DNA from: Daphnia carinata
Lineage: Eukaryota; Arthropoda; Branchiopoda; Diplostraca; Daphniidae
DNA: 44,903 bases
Assembly: GCF_022539665.2 (NCBI RefSeq)
Contig: NW_026712487.1
Coordinates: forward strand, 1-44,903
Reading direction: 5' to 3'
Within the stretch, counting starts at the first letter, position 1; each line of letters opens with the position of its first letter. The notes under the pieces are model-generated. The model searched no databases. It saw nothing but the letters and a program-made list of their open reading frames with translations, and was not told the origin of the DNA. Shown here piece after piece: positions 21,724-36,000 of the stretch. A program made the translations under genes and the position numbers.

Positions 21724-24700
21724 TCAATGATTATTTTCACACATACCAAGACTTTCACGCATTTTCTCAAAATCGGGCTTTGGAAGGGATTTGGTCAGGA
21801 TATCAGCTCTCTGTTCTTTAGAGGGTACAAACAAAACATTGATAACACCATCTTCTTGAAGGGAGCGGACAAAGTGATATCTAATGTCTATATGTTTAGT
21901 TCTCTGGTGGAATTCAGGATTATGAATAGAGCGGATCGCACTTTGATTATCACATAGAATAGGGACAGGTTGGTCTTCAGTTTCTCCAATTTCAGACAGC
22001 AAGCACTTGAGCCAAACAGCCTCCTTGGAAGATTCTGATGCTGCGACATATTCGGCTTCTGTTGTAGACTGAGACACACATTTTTGTCTGCGGCTGCTCC
22101 AGGATACAAGACTACCATATACAAAGAAAGTGAATCCAGATGTAGAACAGCGACTGTCTATATCACCACCAAAATCGGCATCTGTATATCCAACAAGAGG
22201 TTGGTCTGAGTTTTCGCCAAGAAGGATTCCAAATTCGGTCGTTCCTGAAAGATAAGAAAGAATTCTTTTTACTGCACTCCAGTGTGCCCGGCCTGGATTT
22301 TGGCAAAATTTCGCGACTTGATTAACGGCATATGAGATGTCTGGTCTACAGGTAATGGACAAATAGAGAAGACATCCGACTGCTTCACGATATGGCACAT
22401 GTGACATGTCGAGTTTCTCCTCTTCGGATGTTGGCGACATTTCTAAATTGAGACGAGTGCATGGATCAGCAGGAGTAGACATGGGGTTGCAGGTATCCAT
22501 TTTAAACTTGACAAGGATTTTCTTGATAAATTCTGGCTGATTAATCAAGATTTTTCGTTGTTCTTGATCACGATGGATATCAAGGCCGAGGAAGCGGGTT
22601 GCTGGTAGACAGCGCATATCAAATTCCTTGGAAAGAAAGTCAATGATATGCTTTACATTGGACAGGCTGGATCCACACACAATCCCATCGTCTACAAAGA
22701 TAGCAACAATTAGAATATCCTCTCTTCTTCGCCTATAATAAACGCAGGGATCAGATTCACATCTTGAGAGTCCGAATTCGACAAGAAACATGTTGAACTT
22801 CTCATTCCAAACTCTTGGTGCTTGTTTTAAGCCATAAAGACTTTTCTCCAGCAGGCATACATGATCTTCTTTTCCAGCTACTGCAAAACCTTCAGGTTGT
22901 TCCATGAAAACTTGCTCTTTCAGCTTTCCGCAAAGAAAAGCAGTTTTTACATCCAGCAGAGTGACTTCTAAGTTTCTGACTGCAATGATGGCGTAGCTTT
23001 GGGCAAAAACCTTTTGCCACTAGTCTGGCTTTGTATCTTTCAGATACACCAGGATAGCCGGGTTTGATCTTGAACACCCATTTGCAGCCAATGATGTTTC
23101 TCTCCGTGGGCCGTTTTACAAGTATCCATGTTTCATTTGCCATAAGTGACTTGTATTCTTCTTCGATAGCCTTTGTCCATAGTTCAGCTTCATCACTTTT
23201 CATAGCTTCTTTGTAGTTTTTCGGCTCAAGGTTTTCAACTGGAGAAATAGAGATTGCCGCTTCCATCCCAAATGACGATTTCTGATTTTTCTTTGCTATG
23301 TTCCTCCTCCATTCTAAGAATTTTTCGTTGTGGACTGGAACTCGAGATGACTGACGTCGGGGTAGGGCTATTGCTTGCTGATCGGATCTTGATTCTGCTG
23401 AAATGCTTTCTTCTGTGTTTGAAGATTTTTCTGAACCCGTAGTTTGTTCAAAACTTGCAGTTTGTTCTGAACTTGCGGTTTGTTCCAAACCCCTAATTGG
23501 CTCTGAACTTGCAGCCCGCTCTGCACTTGCAGGTTGTTCCGTGTCCACCATCTCCTCTGCAGACTCCATTTCCTCGACTTGACATTGTTGCTCTACAATT
23601 TCGGCCGGCTCGCCAGCTGTATTTGATGTCTCCGTCTGTTGAGTTTCAGCTTCTTTGATGTCTCTGGAAACAAGATGGTCAAAAGGCGTAGATATTTGTT
23701 GTTTGTTTACCTCGGGAATGATCCCATTTGACTCATCTACAATGACGTTTCGACTGATTTCGACTTTTCTCTTTGATGGGATCCATATTCGATAAGCTTT
23801 TGTGGACACACAGCAACCAACAAAGATGCCTTGCACAGCCTTAGGATCAAGTTTTCGTCGTAACGCATCAGGAATATGTACAAAGGAAACAGAACCAAAG
23901 ATACGCAGGTGCGATACATCCGGCTTTACTCCATGCAGAATTTCATAAGGAGTTGCACTTCCAGTTCTTGATAGGATCCGGTTCTGTATGTAGACTGCGT
24001 AGGCGACTGATTCAGCCCATAGGTGATCAGGAACGTTTCGTGCAAGATACATACTGCGTGCTGCTTCCATTATAGTACGATTTGCCCTTTCGGAGACACC
24101 GTTCTGTTCTGGAGTATATGGGGCACTAAGTTCATGGTTGATTCCCATTTGTTCAAGCCATTCTTCAAATTCTCGATTCACATATTCTCCGCCATTGTCG
24201 GATCGTAGTGTGCAGATCTGTCGATTATGTTGATTTTTAAAAATGGCTACAAACTTCTTGAATTGATTGAGGGCTTCGGACTTATGTTGAAGAAAATATA
24301 CCTCCGACCAGCCACTGAAGTCGTCCTTGAATAAAACGAAGTAACGAGATTTGTTTGGAGACATCGTTTGCATAGGTCCACAAATGTCAGAGTGTACCAG
24401 ATCGCCTACATTGATACCTCTTCTTCTTCCACTTGGAAACGGCAGACGATGCATTTTACCAAGAATGCATCCTGTACATAATGATGATGGGAAGTTACTA
24501 TGATTAATGTGGAGACCGCAAACTGCATTTTGACGTTCCATTTTCATGATGGTCTTGTTGTTTGTATGTGCGAGTCTCTGATGCCAAGTAGAGATTGACA
24601 GGCTGGTGGCGGCGTGTGACGTTGTTTGAATTTTTACAGTGAGATCAAGATAATATAGCTTTTCGTTGGCGCGTTTGCCAGTCATCTCTAACTTTCCGTG

Positions 24701-25882
24701 GCGAAAGAAAGTTACCATATCATCAGAAAAAATGGCTTCTATTCCATGTGCTGTGGCAGCACTGATAGAAAAAAGATTTATTCCTAAGCCAGGAACGTAA
24801 AGCACGTCAGTAAGTAGGAGGGATATTCCGATACTGTTAGTTACTTCCACATCACCCTTTCCTTCAGCTTGTAAACAAGTGTTTCCGATACCGAGGACCG
24901 AATGAGTTCCTTTCTTGATTGATTTGAAGTTAACAAGGATTGATCTTTTATCAGTCATGTGTTCAGATGAACCAGAGTCGGCAACAAAACCATAGGTCTC
25001 GAAGTCAAAGCTAGTTGACGATAGATAACTGTGATCTTGATCTGCTGGTTGGACTAGAAGTGAGAGATTCGCGTTTGCTTGATTTTGCTCTGCTTCATGC
25101 CTCAATCTCACTCTACAGTTTGAGACCTTGTGTGGACCAAGACCGCAATAACCACAAAGTTGCTGTTGATATGGTGGAACTCCTCCTCGTCCTCGATACG
25201 TTCCTCGAAATCCGCGACTACCTCCTCTTAAACCTGGGTATCCACCTCTTCTCGTTCCGCGTGGAATGAAGTAAGGTTGAGGTCTGCCGATCTGCTGATA
25301 AGGAAAGTATGCTGCCTGAGGAAGATTTCCGAATTGACTGGGATGGCTGTAGCTTTGAAAATTAGTTGCTGCATAGGCTCCGCCTTGTTGAGATGCATTC
25401 CCGTCTTGATTCGTAGTAAAGGCTTGAGAGATTGCTTCTTCTTCCTGAAGCTTTGCGAGAAGTAGCTTGACAGTTCTGCCTTCCTCGGGTGAGTTGTTCC
25501 ATGTTGTGTAGAAATGACGATAGGTAGATGGGAGAGTGGACAGAATTTTCGACATTACTTGTGTCTCTAGTATTTGTTCACCTACTTCTTTGAGTCTTGA
25601 CCACAGGAGTTCAATAGCAGTGACATGGCTTGTCATATTGTGTCCTTGTTTGTATTTATACTCAGTGAATTGTTGAAGTAAGATGAGCCTATTGTCAGCT
25701 GCATTTCGAGCATGTTGATTTCTGATCCTGTCGTACATATCCGCAGCAGTAAGAGATGTGCACAAGGTGTCACGAAGTTCGTCATCGGTCGTAGCGAAGA
25801 GATAATTCCTTGCAGTGACATCTTTCTCTTTCCATTTATTGATGAGATTGGCGTTTGTGACTATACCATTTTCTCCTCTAGT
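21724..25882 (-). pseudogene. copia copy D Gag-Pol exon 2 (RT deletion and frameshift)
   Basis: Gag, protease and integrase are open from the acceptor at 25882 into RT. There, 63 bp are missing at 22991/22992, removing 21 codons (the YSETFAPVLKYDSLRT region before RT motif A), and an extra A near 23006 shifts the frame so that this part ends at 22892. A second frame from 22905 to 21724 covers the rest of RT (FVDD intact) and RNase H. D is the most diverged copy: it has private changes such as Q for R in the integrase YIQNRI block and Cys for Tyr in the FLCGKLK block. RT is very probably inactive. Confidence 0.92.
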
Positions 25883-25927
25883 CTAAAATTTGTAATACAG
25901 TTTTTGGTTATTATTGTAATCTGTTTT

Positions 25928-26018
25928 AATAGTTTAACATTTGTGATGGTTGAAGTACGTAGATAATTACAAACTCATAGTCAGGTTTAAACAATTAAGT
26001 GAGTGATAAAATAGTTCC

Positions 26019-26056
<38 letters not shown>

Positions 26057-26081
26057 TATATAAAATAAAAAAGGTTTAATT
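25928..26081. mobile_element. 154-bp insertion in copy D intron, 9-bp target duplication
   Basis: Flanked by direct atctgtttt copies at 25919-25927 and 26082-26090; copies A and B have one atctgtttt here. Contains a 33-T run (26023-26055) followed by AT-rich sequence. No clear terminal inverted repeat. The T-run would be a poly-A on the minus strand, which fits a short retroposed sequence, but it is not at the very end. Class unknown. Confidence 0.65.
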
Positions 26082-26370
26082 ATCTGTTTTTCTAAAAAGA
26101 ATAGAAATATTTTCAAAATTGTTTTATGAGTTATAAATGCATTGATTGATTTGAATATGAGTGCATGAGTAAAGTCAAATTTATCTGTTTAGGTAATATT
26201 ATGTTGTTTTCTACTCTTTGGAGTGCATGAGAAAAAAAAAATCGAAATATCTGATTTTCTCGAAGTTACTATATTCTTTCTGATCTTTAAAGTCCATGAG
26301 TAAAATCGAAATATCTGATTTTTCTCGAAACAGAAAAGAAATAAGGATATGGTAACGTTTCTGTTTTAAC

Positions 26371-26548
26371 TATTGAGCATAGTAATGATTGTTTGTATGC
26401 AAGTTAATTTCACAAAAATAATGATGTTCTGCATTAATATACTATTGACAAAAAAAAATTCCTGAAATATACAGCTACTGCAAAAAAAAAATCAATTTTA
26501 CGATGAAAAAAAAATTTTAGTATCATTTAAGTTTGCAATAGAGAATAT
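26371..26548. mobile_element. 178-bp insertion in copy D intron, 8-bp target duplication
   Basis: Flanked by gttttaac at 26363-26370 and 26549-26556; copies A and B have a single gttttaac. The insert is AT-rich with several A-runs and no coding capacity. An 8-bp duplication is typical of hAT-type transposons, but I see no convincing terminal inverted repeats, so the class is open. Confidence 0.6.
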
Positions 26549-26611
26549 GTTTTAACTTAAGATGTGTAATTGTTTTTTTGGCTCGCAATGTAAATTACTG
26601 TACAATATTAC

Positions 26612-26758
26612 CTCTGCGGGTTTGAGTTCCACTCCATCAATGATGTCTAAGAGACCATGTTGTTCCAGAATTAGTCTCAAACCACACTTCCAACGGGGAA
26701 AATTGCTTCCATTGAACTTAGTTAGATGTCCAATATCCTTAAGAGATGAAGATTCCAT
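26612..26758 (-). CDS. copia copy D gag exon 1 (49 codons)
   Basis: Intact ATG at 26758 and the same 49 residues as copy A (MESSSLKDIG start, KPAE end) up to the donor. The full leader and primer-binding site lie upstream, so this copy keeps the normal 5' layout. If unspliced, the frame ends after 68 residues. Confidence 0.85.
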
Positions 26759-26785
26759 TTCAATGTTACTCTTTTAGTCAGTGAG

Positions 26786-26803
26786 AGTTCTGGGCCCATA
26801 ACC
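26786..26803 (-). promoter_or_regulatory. copia primer-binding site, copy D
   Basis: GGTTATGGGCCCAGAAC (minus strand) directly after the LTR terminus, same as copy B. Copies A and C have lost it. Confidence 0.85.
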
Positions 26804-27068
26804 TGTTGAATATGAGTAAGTATATTACATGTTATTTGTACATAACTGAGATGTATTATTTTGTTATAGAGAATAACACCACAAATAACTTCTTGAGGAA
26901 ATACAGATAAATTAATATTCTTACAATGATCCAGTCTTGACAGATAGAGAAGAGAGAGAGTTAGAAATAAGAAATTACAGATGTATATATAGTAGTGAGG
27001 CAAAGGGTGAGTCTAAACAGCATCCTTTGTCTTGAGTCGGTTTCGGCAACTTATCGGGTTCCTTGGAT
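26804..27068 (-). repeat. truncated copia 5' LTR of copy D
   Basis: Inner end intact (tgttgaatatg at 26804). At the outer end about 20 bp of U3, including the terminal TGTTGA, are replaced by satellite sequence at ccttggat|attcac. The TATATATA box near 26985 is retained. Confidence 0.9.
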
Positions 27069-30000
27069 ATTCACAATGAATACACGTATATTTGATGCTG
27101 TTTGAATGTAGATCATTAAACTGATTCTATAACACTATATTCACATTGAATACACGTATATTTGATGCTGTTTGAATGTAGATCATTAAACTGATTCTAT
27201 AACAGTATATTCACATTGAATACACGTATATTTGATGCTGTTTGAATGTAGATCATTAAACTGATTCTATAACACTATATTCACATTGAATACACGTATA
27301 TTTGATGCTGTTTGAATGTAGTTATTGAAACTCAGTGTATCACACTATATTCACATTGAATAAACGTATATTTGATGCTGTTGAATGTAGATATTGAAAC
27401 TGATTCTATAACACTATATTCACATTGAATATACGTATATTTGATGCTGTTTGGATGTAGATCATGAAACTGATTCTATAACACTATATTCACATTGAAT
27501 ACACGTATATTTGATGCTGTTTGAATGTAGATCATGAAACTTTTCTATAACACTATATTCACATTGAATACACGTATATTTGATGCTGTTTGAATGTAGA
27601 TATGGAAACTTATTGTATCACACTATATTCACAATGAATACACGTATATTTGATGCTGTTTGAATGTAGATCATGAAACTGATTCTATAACACTATATTC
27701 ACATTGAATACACGTATATTTGATGCTGTTTGAATGTAGATATTGAAACTCAGTGTATCACACTATATTCACATTGAATAAACGTATATTTGATGCTTTT
27801 TGAATGTAGATATTGAAACTCACTGTATCATACTATATTCACATTGAATACACGTATATTTGATGCTTTTGAATGTAGATATGAAACTGATTCTATAACA
27901 CTATATTCACATTGAATACACGTATATTTGATGCTGTTTGAATGTAGATATTGAAACTGATTCTATAACACTATATTCACATTGAATACACGTATATTTG
28001 ATGCTGTTTGAATGTAGATATTGAAACTCATTGTATCACACTACATTCACATTGAATACACGTATATTTGATGCTGTTTGAATGTAGATTTTGAAACTTA
28101 TTGTATCACACTATATTCACATTGAATACACGTATATTTGATGCTGTTTGAATGTAGATCATGAAACTGATTCTATAACACTATATTCACATTGAATACA
28201 CGTATATTTGATGCTGTTTGAATGTAGATCATGAAACTGATTCTATAACACTATATTCACATTGAATACACGTATATTTGATGCTGTTTGAATGTAGATC
28301 ATTAAACTGATTCTATAACACTATATTCACATTGAATACACGTATATTTGATGCTGTTTGAATGTAGATCATGAAGCTTATTCTATAACACTATATTCAC
28401 ATTGAATATACGTATATTTGATGCTGTTTGAATGTAGATCATTAAACTGATTCTATAACACTATATTCACATAGAATACACGTAAATTTGATGCTGTTTG
28501 AATGTAGATATTGAAACTCAGTGTATCACACTATATTCACATTGAATAAACGTATATTTGATGCTGTTTGAATGTAGATATTGAAACTCACTGTATCACA
28601 CTATATTCACATTGAATACACGTATATTTGATGCTGTTTGAATGTAGATCATGAAACTGATTCTATAACACTATATTCACATTGAATACACGTATATTTG
28701 ATGCTGTTTGAATGTAGATCATGAAACTGATTCTATAACACTATATTCACATTGAATACACGTATATTTGATGCTGTTTGAATGTAGATATGAAACTGAT
28801 TCTATAACACGATATTCACATTGAATACACGTATATTTGATGCTGTTTGAATGTAGATATTGAAACTCACTCTATAACACTATATTCACTTTGAATACAC
28901 GTATATTTGATGCTGTTTGAATGTAGATCATGAAACTGATTCTATAACACTATATTCACATTGAATACACGTATATTTGATGCTGTTTGAATGTAGATAT
29001 TGAAACTGATTCTATAACACTATATTCACATTGAATACACGTATATTTGATGCTGTTTGAATGTAGATATTGAAACTGATTCTATAACACTATATTCACA
29101 TTGAATACACGTATATTTGATGCTGTTTGAATGTAGATATTGAAACTGATTCTATAACACTATATTCACATTGAATACACGTATATTTGATGCTGTTTGA
29201 ATGTAGATATTGAAACTGATTCTATAACACTATATTCACATTGAATACACGTATATTTGATGCTGTTTGAATGTAGATATTGAAACTCATTGTATCACAC
29301 TATATTCACATTGAATACACGTATATTTGATGCTGTTTGAATGTAGATATTGAAACTGATTCTATAACACTATATTCACATTGAATACACGTATATTTGA
29401 TGCTGTTTGAATGTAGATCATGAAACTGATTCTATAACACTATATTCACATTGAATACACGTATATTTGATGCTGTTTGAATGTAGATATGGAGAAACTT
29501 ATTGTATCACATTATATTCACAATGAATACACGTATATTTGATGCTGTTTGAATGTAGATCATGAAACTGATTCTATAACACTATATTCACATTGAATAC
29601 ACGTATATTTGATGCTGTTTGAATGTAGATATTGAAACTGATTCTATAACACTATATTCACATTGAATACACGTATATTTGATGCTGTTTGAATGTAGAT
29701 ATTGAAACTGATTGTATCACACTATATTCACATTGAATACACGTATATTTGATGCTGTTTGAATGTAGATCATTGAAACTGATTGTATCACACTATATTC
29801 ACATTGAATACACGTATATTTGATGCTGTTTGAATGTAGATCATTGAAACTGATTCTATAACACTATATTCACATTGAATACACGTATATTTGATGCTGT
29901 TTGAATGTAGATCATTGAAACTGATTCTATAACACTATATTCACATTGAATACACGTATATTTGATGCTGTTTGAATGTAGATCATGAAACTGATTCTAT

Positions 30001-33000
30001 AACACTATATTCACATTGAATACACGTATATTTGATGCTGTTTGAATGTAGATCATGAAACTGATTCTATAACACTATATTCACATTGAATACACGTATA
30101 TTTGATGCTGTTTGAATGTAGATATGGAAACTTATTGTATCTCACTATATTCACAATGAATACACGTATATTTGATGCTGTTTGAATGTAGATCATGAAA
30201 CTGATTCTATAACACTATATTCACATTGAATACACGTATATTTGATGCTGTTTGAATGTAGATATTGAAACTGATTCTATAACACTATATTCACATTGAA
30301 TACACGTATATTTGATGCTGTTTGAATGTAGATTTTGAAACTCATTGTATCACACTATATTCACATTGAATACACGTATATTTGATGCTGTTTGAATGTA
30401 GATCATGAAACTGATTCTATAACACTATATTCACATTGAATACACGTATATTTGATGCTGTTTGAATGTAGATATTGAAACTGATTCTATAACACTATAT
30501 TCACATTGAATACACGTATATTTGATGCTGTTTGAATGTAGATATTGAAACTGATTCTATAACACTATATTCACATTGAATACACGTATATTTGATGCTG
30601 TTTGAATGTAGATCATTGAAACTGATTCTATAACACTATATTCACATTGAATACACGTATATTTGATGCTGTTTGAATGTAGATATGAAACTGATTCTAT
30701 AACACTATATTCACATTGAATACACGTATATTTGATGCTGTTTGAATGTAGATCATGAAACTGATTCTATAACACTATATTCACATTGAATACACGTATA
30801 TTTGATGCTGTTTGAATGTAGATCATGAAACTGATTCTATAACACTATATTCACATTGAATACACGTATATTTGATGCTGTTTGAATGTAGATATGGAAA
30901 CTTATTGTATCACACTATATTCACATTGAATACACGTATATTTGATGCTGTTTGAATGTAGATATTGAAACTGATTCTATAACACTATATTCACATTGAA
31001 TACACGTATATTTGATGCTGTTTGAATGTAGATATTGAAACTGATTCTATAACACTATATTCACATTGAATACACGTATATTTGATGCTGTTTGAATGTA
31101 GATATTGAAACTGATTCTATAACACTATATTCACATTGAATACACGTATATTTGATGCTGTTTGAATGTAGATCATGAAACTGATTCTATAACACTATAT
31201 TCACATTGAATACACGTATATTTGATGCTGTTTGAATGTAGATCATGAAACTGATTCTATAACACTATATTCACATTGAATACACGTATATTTGATGCTG
31301 TTTGAATGTAGATATTGAAACTGATTCTATAACACTATATTCACATTGAATACACGTATATTTGATGCTGTTTGAATGTAGATTTTGAAACTCACTGTAT
31401 CTATAACACTATATTCACATTGAATACACGTATATTTGATGCTGTTTGAATGTAGATCATGAAACTGATTCTATAACACTATATTCACATTGAATACACG
31501 TATATTTGATGCTGTTTGAATGTAGATATTGAAACTGATTCTATAACACTATATTCACATTGAATACACGTATATTTGATGCTGTTTGAATGTAGATCAT
31601 TAAACTGATTCTATAACACTATATTCACATTGAATACACGTATATTTGATGCTGTTTGAATGTAGATATGAAACTAACACTATATTCACATTGAATACAC
31701 GTATATTTGATGCTGTTTGAATGTATATGAAACACTATATTCACATTGAATACACGTATATTTGATGCTGTTTGAATGTAGATCATGAAACTGATTCTAT
31801 AACACTATATTCACATTGAATACACGTATATTTGATGCTGTTTGAATGTAGATATTGAAACTGATTCTATAACACTATATTCACATTGAATACACGTATA
31901 TTTGATGCTGTTTGAATGTAGATATTGAAACTGATTCTATAACACTATATTCACATTGAATACACGTATATTTGATGCTGTTTGAATGTAGATCATGAAA
32001 CTGATTCTATAACACTATATTCACATTGAATACACGTATATTTGATGCTGTTTGAATGTAGATATTGAAACTGATTCTATAACACTATATTCACATTGAA
32101 TACACGTATATTTGATGCTGTTTGAATGTAGATCATGAAACTGATTCTATAACACTATATTCACATTGAATACACGTATATTTGATGCTGTTTGAATGTA
32201 GATATGGAAACTTATTGTATCACACTATATTCACAATGAATACACGTATATTTAATGCTGTTTGAATGTAGATCATTGAAACTGATTCTATAACACTATA
32301 TTCACATTGAATACACGTATATTTGATGCTGTTTGAATGTAGATATGAAACTGATTCTATAACACTATATTCACATTGAATACACGTATATTTGATGCTG
32401 TTTGAATGTAGATCATGAAACTGATTCTATAACACTATATTCACATTGAATACACGTATATTTGATGCTGTTTGAATGTAGATCATGAAACTGATTCTAT
32501 AACACTATATTCACATTGAATACACGTATATTTGATGCTGTTTGAATGTAGATATGTTAACTTATTGTATCACACTATATTCACATTGAATACACGTATA
32601 TTTGATGCTGTTTGAATGTAGATATGAAACTGATTCTATAACACTATATTCACATTGAATACACGTATATTTGATGCTGTTTGAATGTAGATATTGAAAC
32701 TGATTCTATAACACTATATTCACATTGAATACACGTATATTTGATGCTGTTTGAATGTAGATATTGAAACTGATTCTATAACACTATATTCACATTGAAT
32801 ACACGTATATTTGATGCTGTTTGAATGTAGATCATGAAACTGATTCTATAACACTATATTCACATTGAATACACGTATATTTGATGCTGTTTGAATGTAG
32901 ATATTGAAACTGATTCTATAACACTATATTCACATTGAATACACGTATATTTGATGCTGTTTGAATGTAGATCATGAAACTGATTCTATAACACTATATT

Positions 33001-36000
33001 CACATTGAATACACGTATATTTGATGCTGTTTGAATGTAGATATGAAACTGATTCTATAACACTATATTCACATTGAATACACGTATATTTGATGCTGTT
33101 TGAATGTAGATCATGAAACTGATTCTATAACACTATATTCACATTGAATACACGTATATTTGATGCTGTTTGAATGTAGATCATTAAACTGATTCTATAA
33201 CACTATATTCACATTGAATACACGTATATTTGATGCTGTTTGAATGTAGATATTGAAACTTATTGTATAACACTATATTCACATTGAATACACGTATATT
33301 TGATGCTGTTTGAATGTAGATATGAAACTGATTCTATAACACTATATTCACATTGAATACACGTATATTTGATGCTGTTTGAATGTAGATATTGAAACTG
33401 ATTCTATAACACTATATTCACATTGAATACACGTATATTTGATGCTGTTTGAATGTAGATATTGAAACTGATTCTATAACACTATATTCACATTGAATAC
33501 ACGTATATTTGATGCTGTTTGAATGTAGATATTGAAACTCACTGTATCACACTATATAAACATTGAACACATGTATATTTGATGCTGTTTGAATGTAGAT
33601 ATTGAAACTCACTGTATCACACTATATTCACATTGAATACACGTATATTTGATGCTGTTTGAATGTAGATCATGAAACTGATTCTATAACACTATATTCA
33701 CATTGAATACACGTATATTTGATGCTGTTTGAATGTAGATATGAAACTTATTGTATCACACTATATTCACAATGAATACACGTATATTTGATGCTGTTTG
33801 AATGTAGATCATGAAACTTATTCTATAACACTATATTCACATTGAATACACGTATATTTGATGCTGTTTGAATGTAGATCATGAAACTGATTCTATAACA
33901 CTATATTCACATTGAATACACGTATATTTGATGCTGTTTGAATGTAGATATTGAAACTGATTCTATAACACTATATTCACATTGAATACACGTATATTTG
34001 ATGCTGTTTGAATGTAGATATGAAACTGATTCTATAACACTATATTCACATTGAATACACGTATATTTGATGCTGTTTGAATGTAGATATGGAAACTTAT
34101 TGTATCACACTATATTCACATTGAATACACGTATATTTGATGCTGTTTGAATGTAGATCATGAAACTGATTCTATAACACTATATTCACATTGAATACAC
34201 GTATATTTGATGCTGTTTGAATGTAGATATTGAAACTGATTCTATAACACTATATTCACATTGAATACACGTATATTTGATGCTGTTTGAATGTAGATCA
34301 TGAAACTGATTCTATAACACTATATTCACATTGAATACACGTATATTTGATGCTGTTTGAATGTAGATATTGAAACTTATTGTATCACACTATATTCACA
34401 TTGAATACACGTATATTTGATGCTGTTTGAATGTAGATATGAAACTGATTCTATAACACTATATTCACATTGAATACACGTATATTTGATGCTGTTTGAA
34501 TGTAGATATGAAACTGATTCTATAACACTATATTCACATTGAATACACGTATATTTGATGCTGTTTGAATGTAGATATTGAAACTGATTCTATAACACTA
34601 TATTCACATTGAATACACGTATATTTGATGCTGTTTGAATGTAGATCATGAAACTGATTCTATAACACTATATTCACATTGAATACACGTATATTTGATG
34701 CTGTTTGAATGTAGATATGGAAACTTATTGTATCACACTATATTCACATTGAATACACGTATATTTGATGCTGTTTGAATGTAGATATTGAAACTGATTC
34801 TATAACACTATATTCACATTGAATACACGTATATTTGATGCTGTTTGAATGTAGATATTGAAACTGATTGTATAACACTATATTCACATTGAATACACGT
34901 ATATTTGATGCTGTTTGAATGTAGATATTGAAACTGATTCTATAACACTATATTCACATTGAATACACGTATATTTGATGCTGTTTGAATGTAGATCATG
35001 AAACTGATTCTATAACACTATATTCACATTGAATACACGTATATTTGATGCTGTTTGAATGTAGATATTGAAACTGATTGTATAACACTATATTCACATT
35101 GAATACACGTATATTTGATGCTGTTTGAATGTAGATATGGAAACTGATTGTATCACACTATATTCACATTGAATACACGTATATTTGATGCTGTTTGAAT
35201 GTAGATCATGAAACTGATTCTATAACACTATATTCACATTGAATACACGTATATTTGATGCTGTTTGAATGTAGATCATTGAAACTGATTCTATAACACT
35301 ATATTCACATTGAATACACGTATATTTGATGCTGTTTGAATGTAGATATGAAACTGATTCTATAACACTATATTCACATTGAATACACGTATATTTGATG
35401 CTGTTTGAATGTAGATATTGAAACTGATTCTATAACACTATATTCACATTGAATACACGTATATTTGATGCTGTTTGAATGTAGATATTGAAACTGATTC
35501 TATAACACTATATTCACATTGAATACACGTATATTTGATGCTGTTTGAATGTAGATAATGAAACTGATTCTATAACACTATATTCACATTGAATACACGT
35601 ATATTTGATGCTGTTTGAATGTAGATTTTGAAACTGATTCTATAACACTATATTCACATTGAATACACGTATATTTGATACTGTTTGAATGTAGATCATG
35701 AAACTGATTCTATAACACTATATTCACATTGAATACACGTATATTTGATGCTGTTTGAATGTAGATATTGAAACTGATTCTATAACACTATATTCACATT
35801 GAATACACGTATATTTGATGCTGTTTGAATGTAGATCATGAAACTGATTCTATAACACTATATTCACATTGAATACACGTATATTTGATGCTGTTTGAAT
35901 GTAGATATTGAAACTGATTCTATAACACTATATTCACATTGAATACACGTATATTTGATGCTGTTTGAATGTAGATATTGAAACTGATTCTATAACACTA

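Larger units (their letters stand above)
25883..26611 (-). other. gag intron, copy D, 729 bp, with two insertions
   Basis: Same donor (GAG|GTAATATTG) and acceptor as copies A and B, but longer because of inserts at 25928-26081 and 26371-26548 and an A-run expansion near 26232. That the borders stayed intact while the middle grew fits a removable intron. Confidence 0.8.

Noticed and set aside
26073-26082. ggtttaatta resembles the start of the nematode SL1 leader
   Set aside because: Only about ten AT-rich bases match, with no donor site or Sm site following; chance similarity inside an insertion.
27081-27110. GATGCTGTT shared by the satellite, the copia LTR and the 5S 3' end
   Set aside because: A 9-10 base match without any flanking similarity; not enough to claim common origin.
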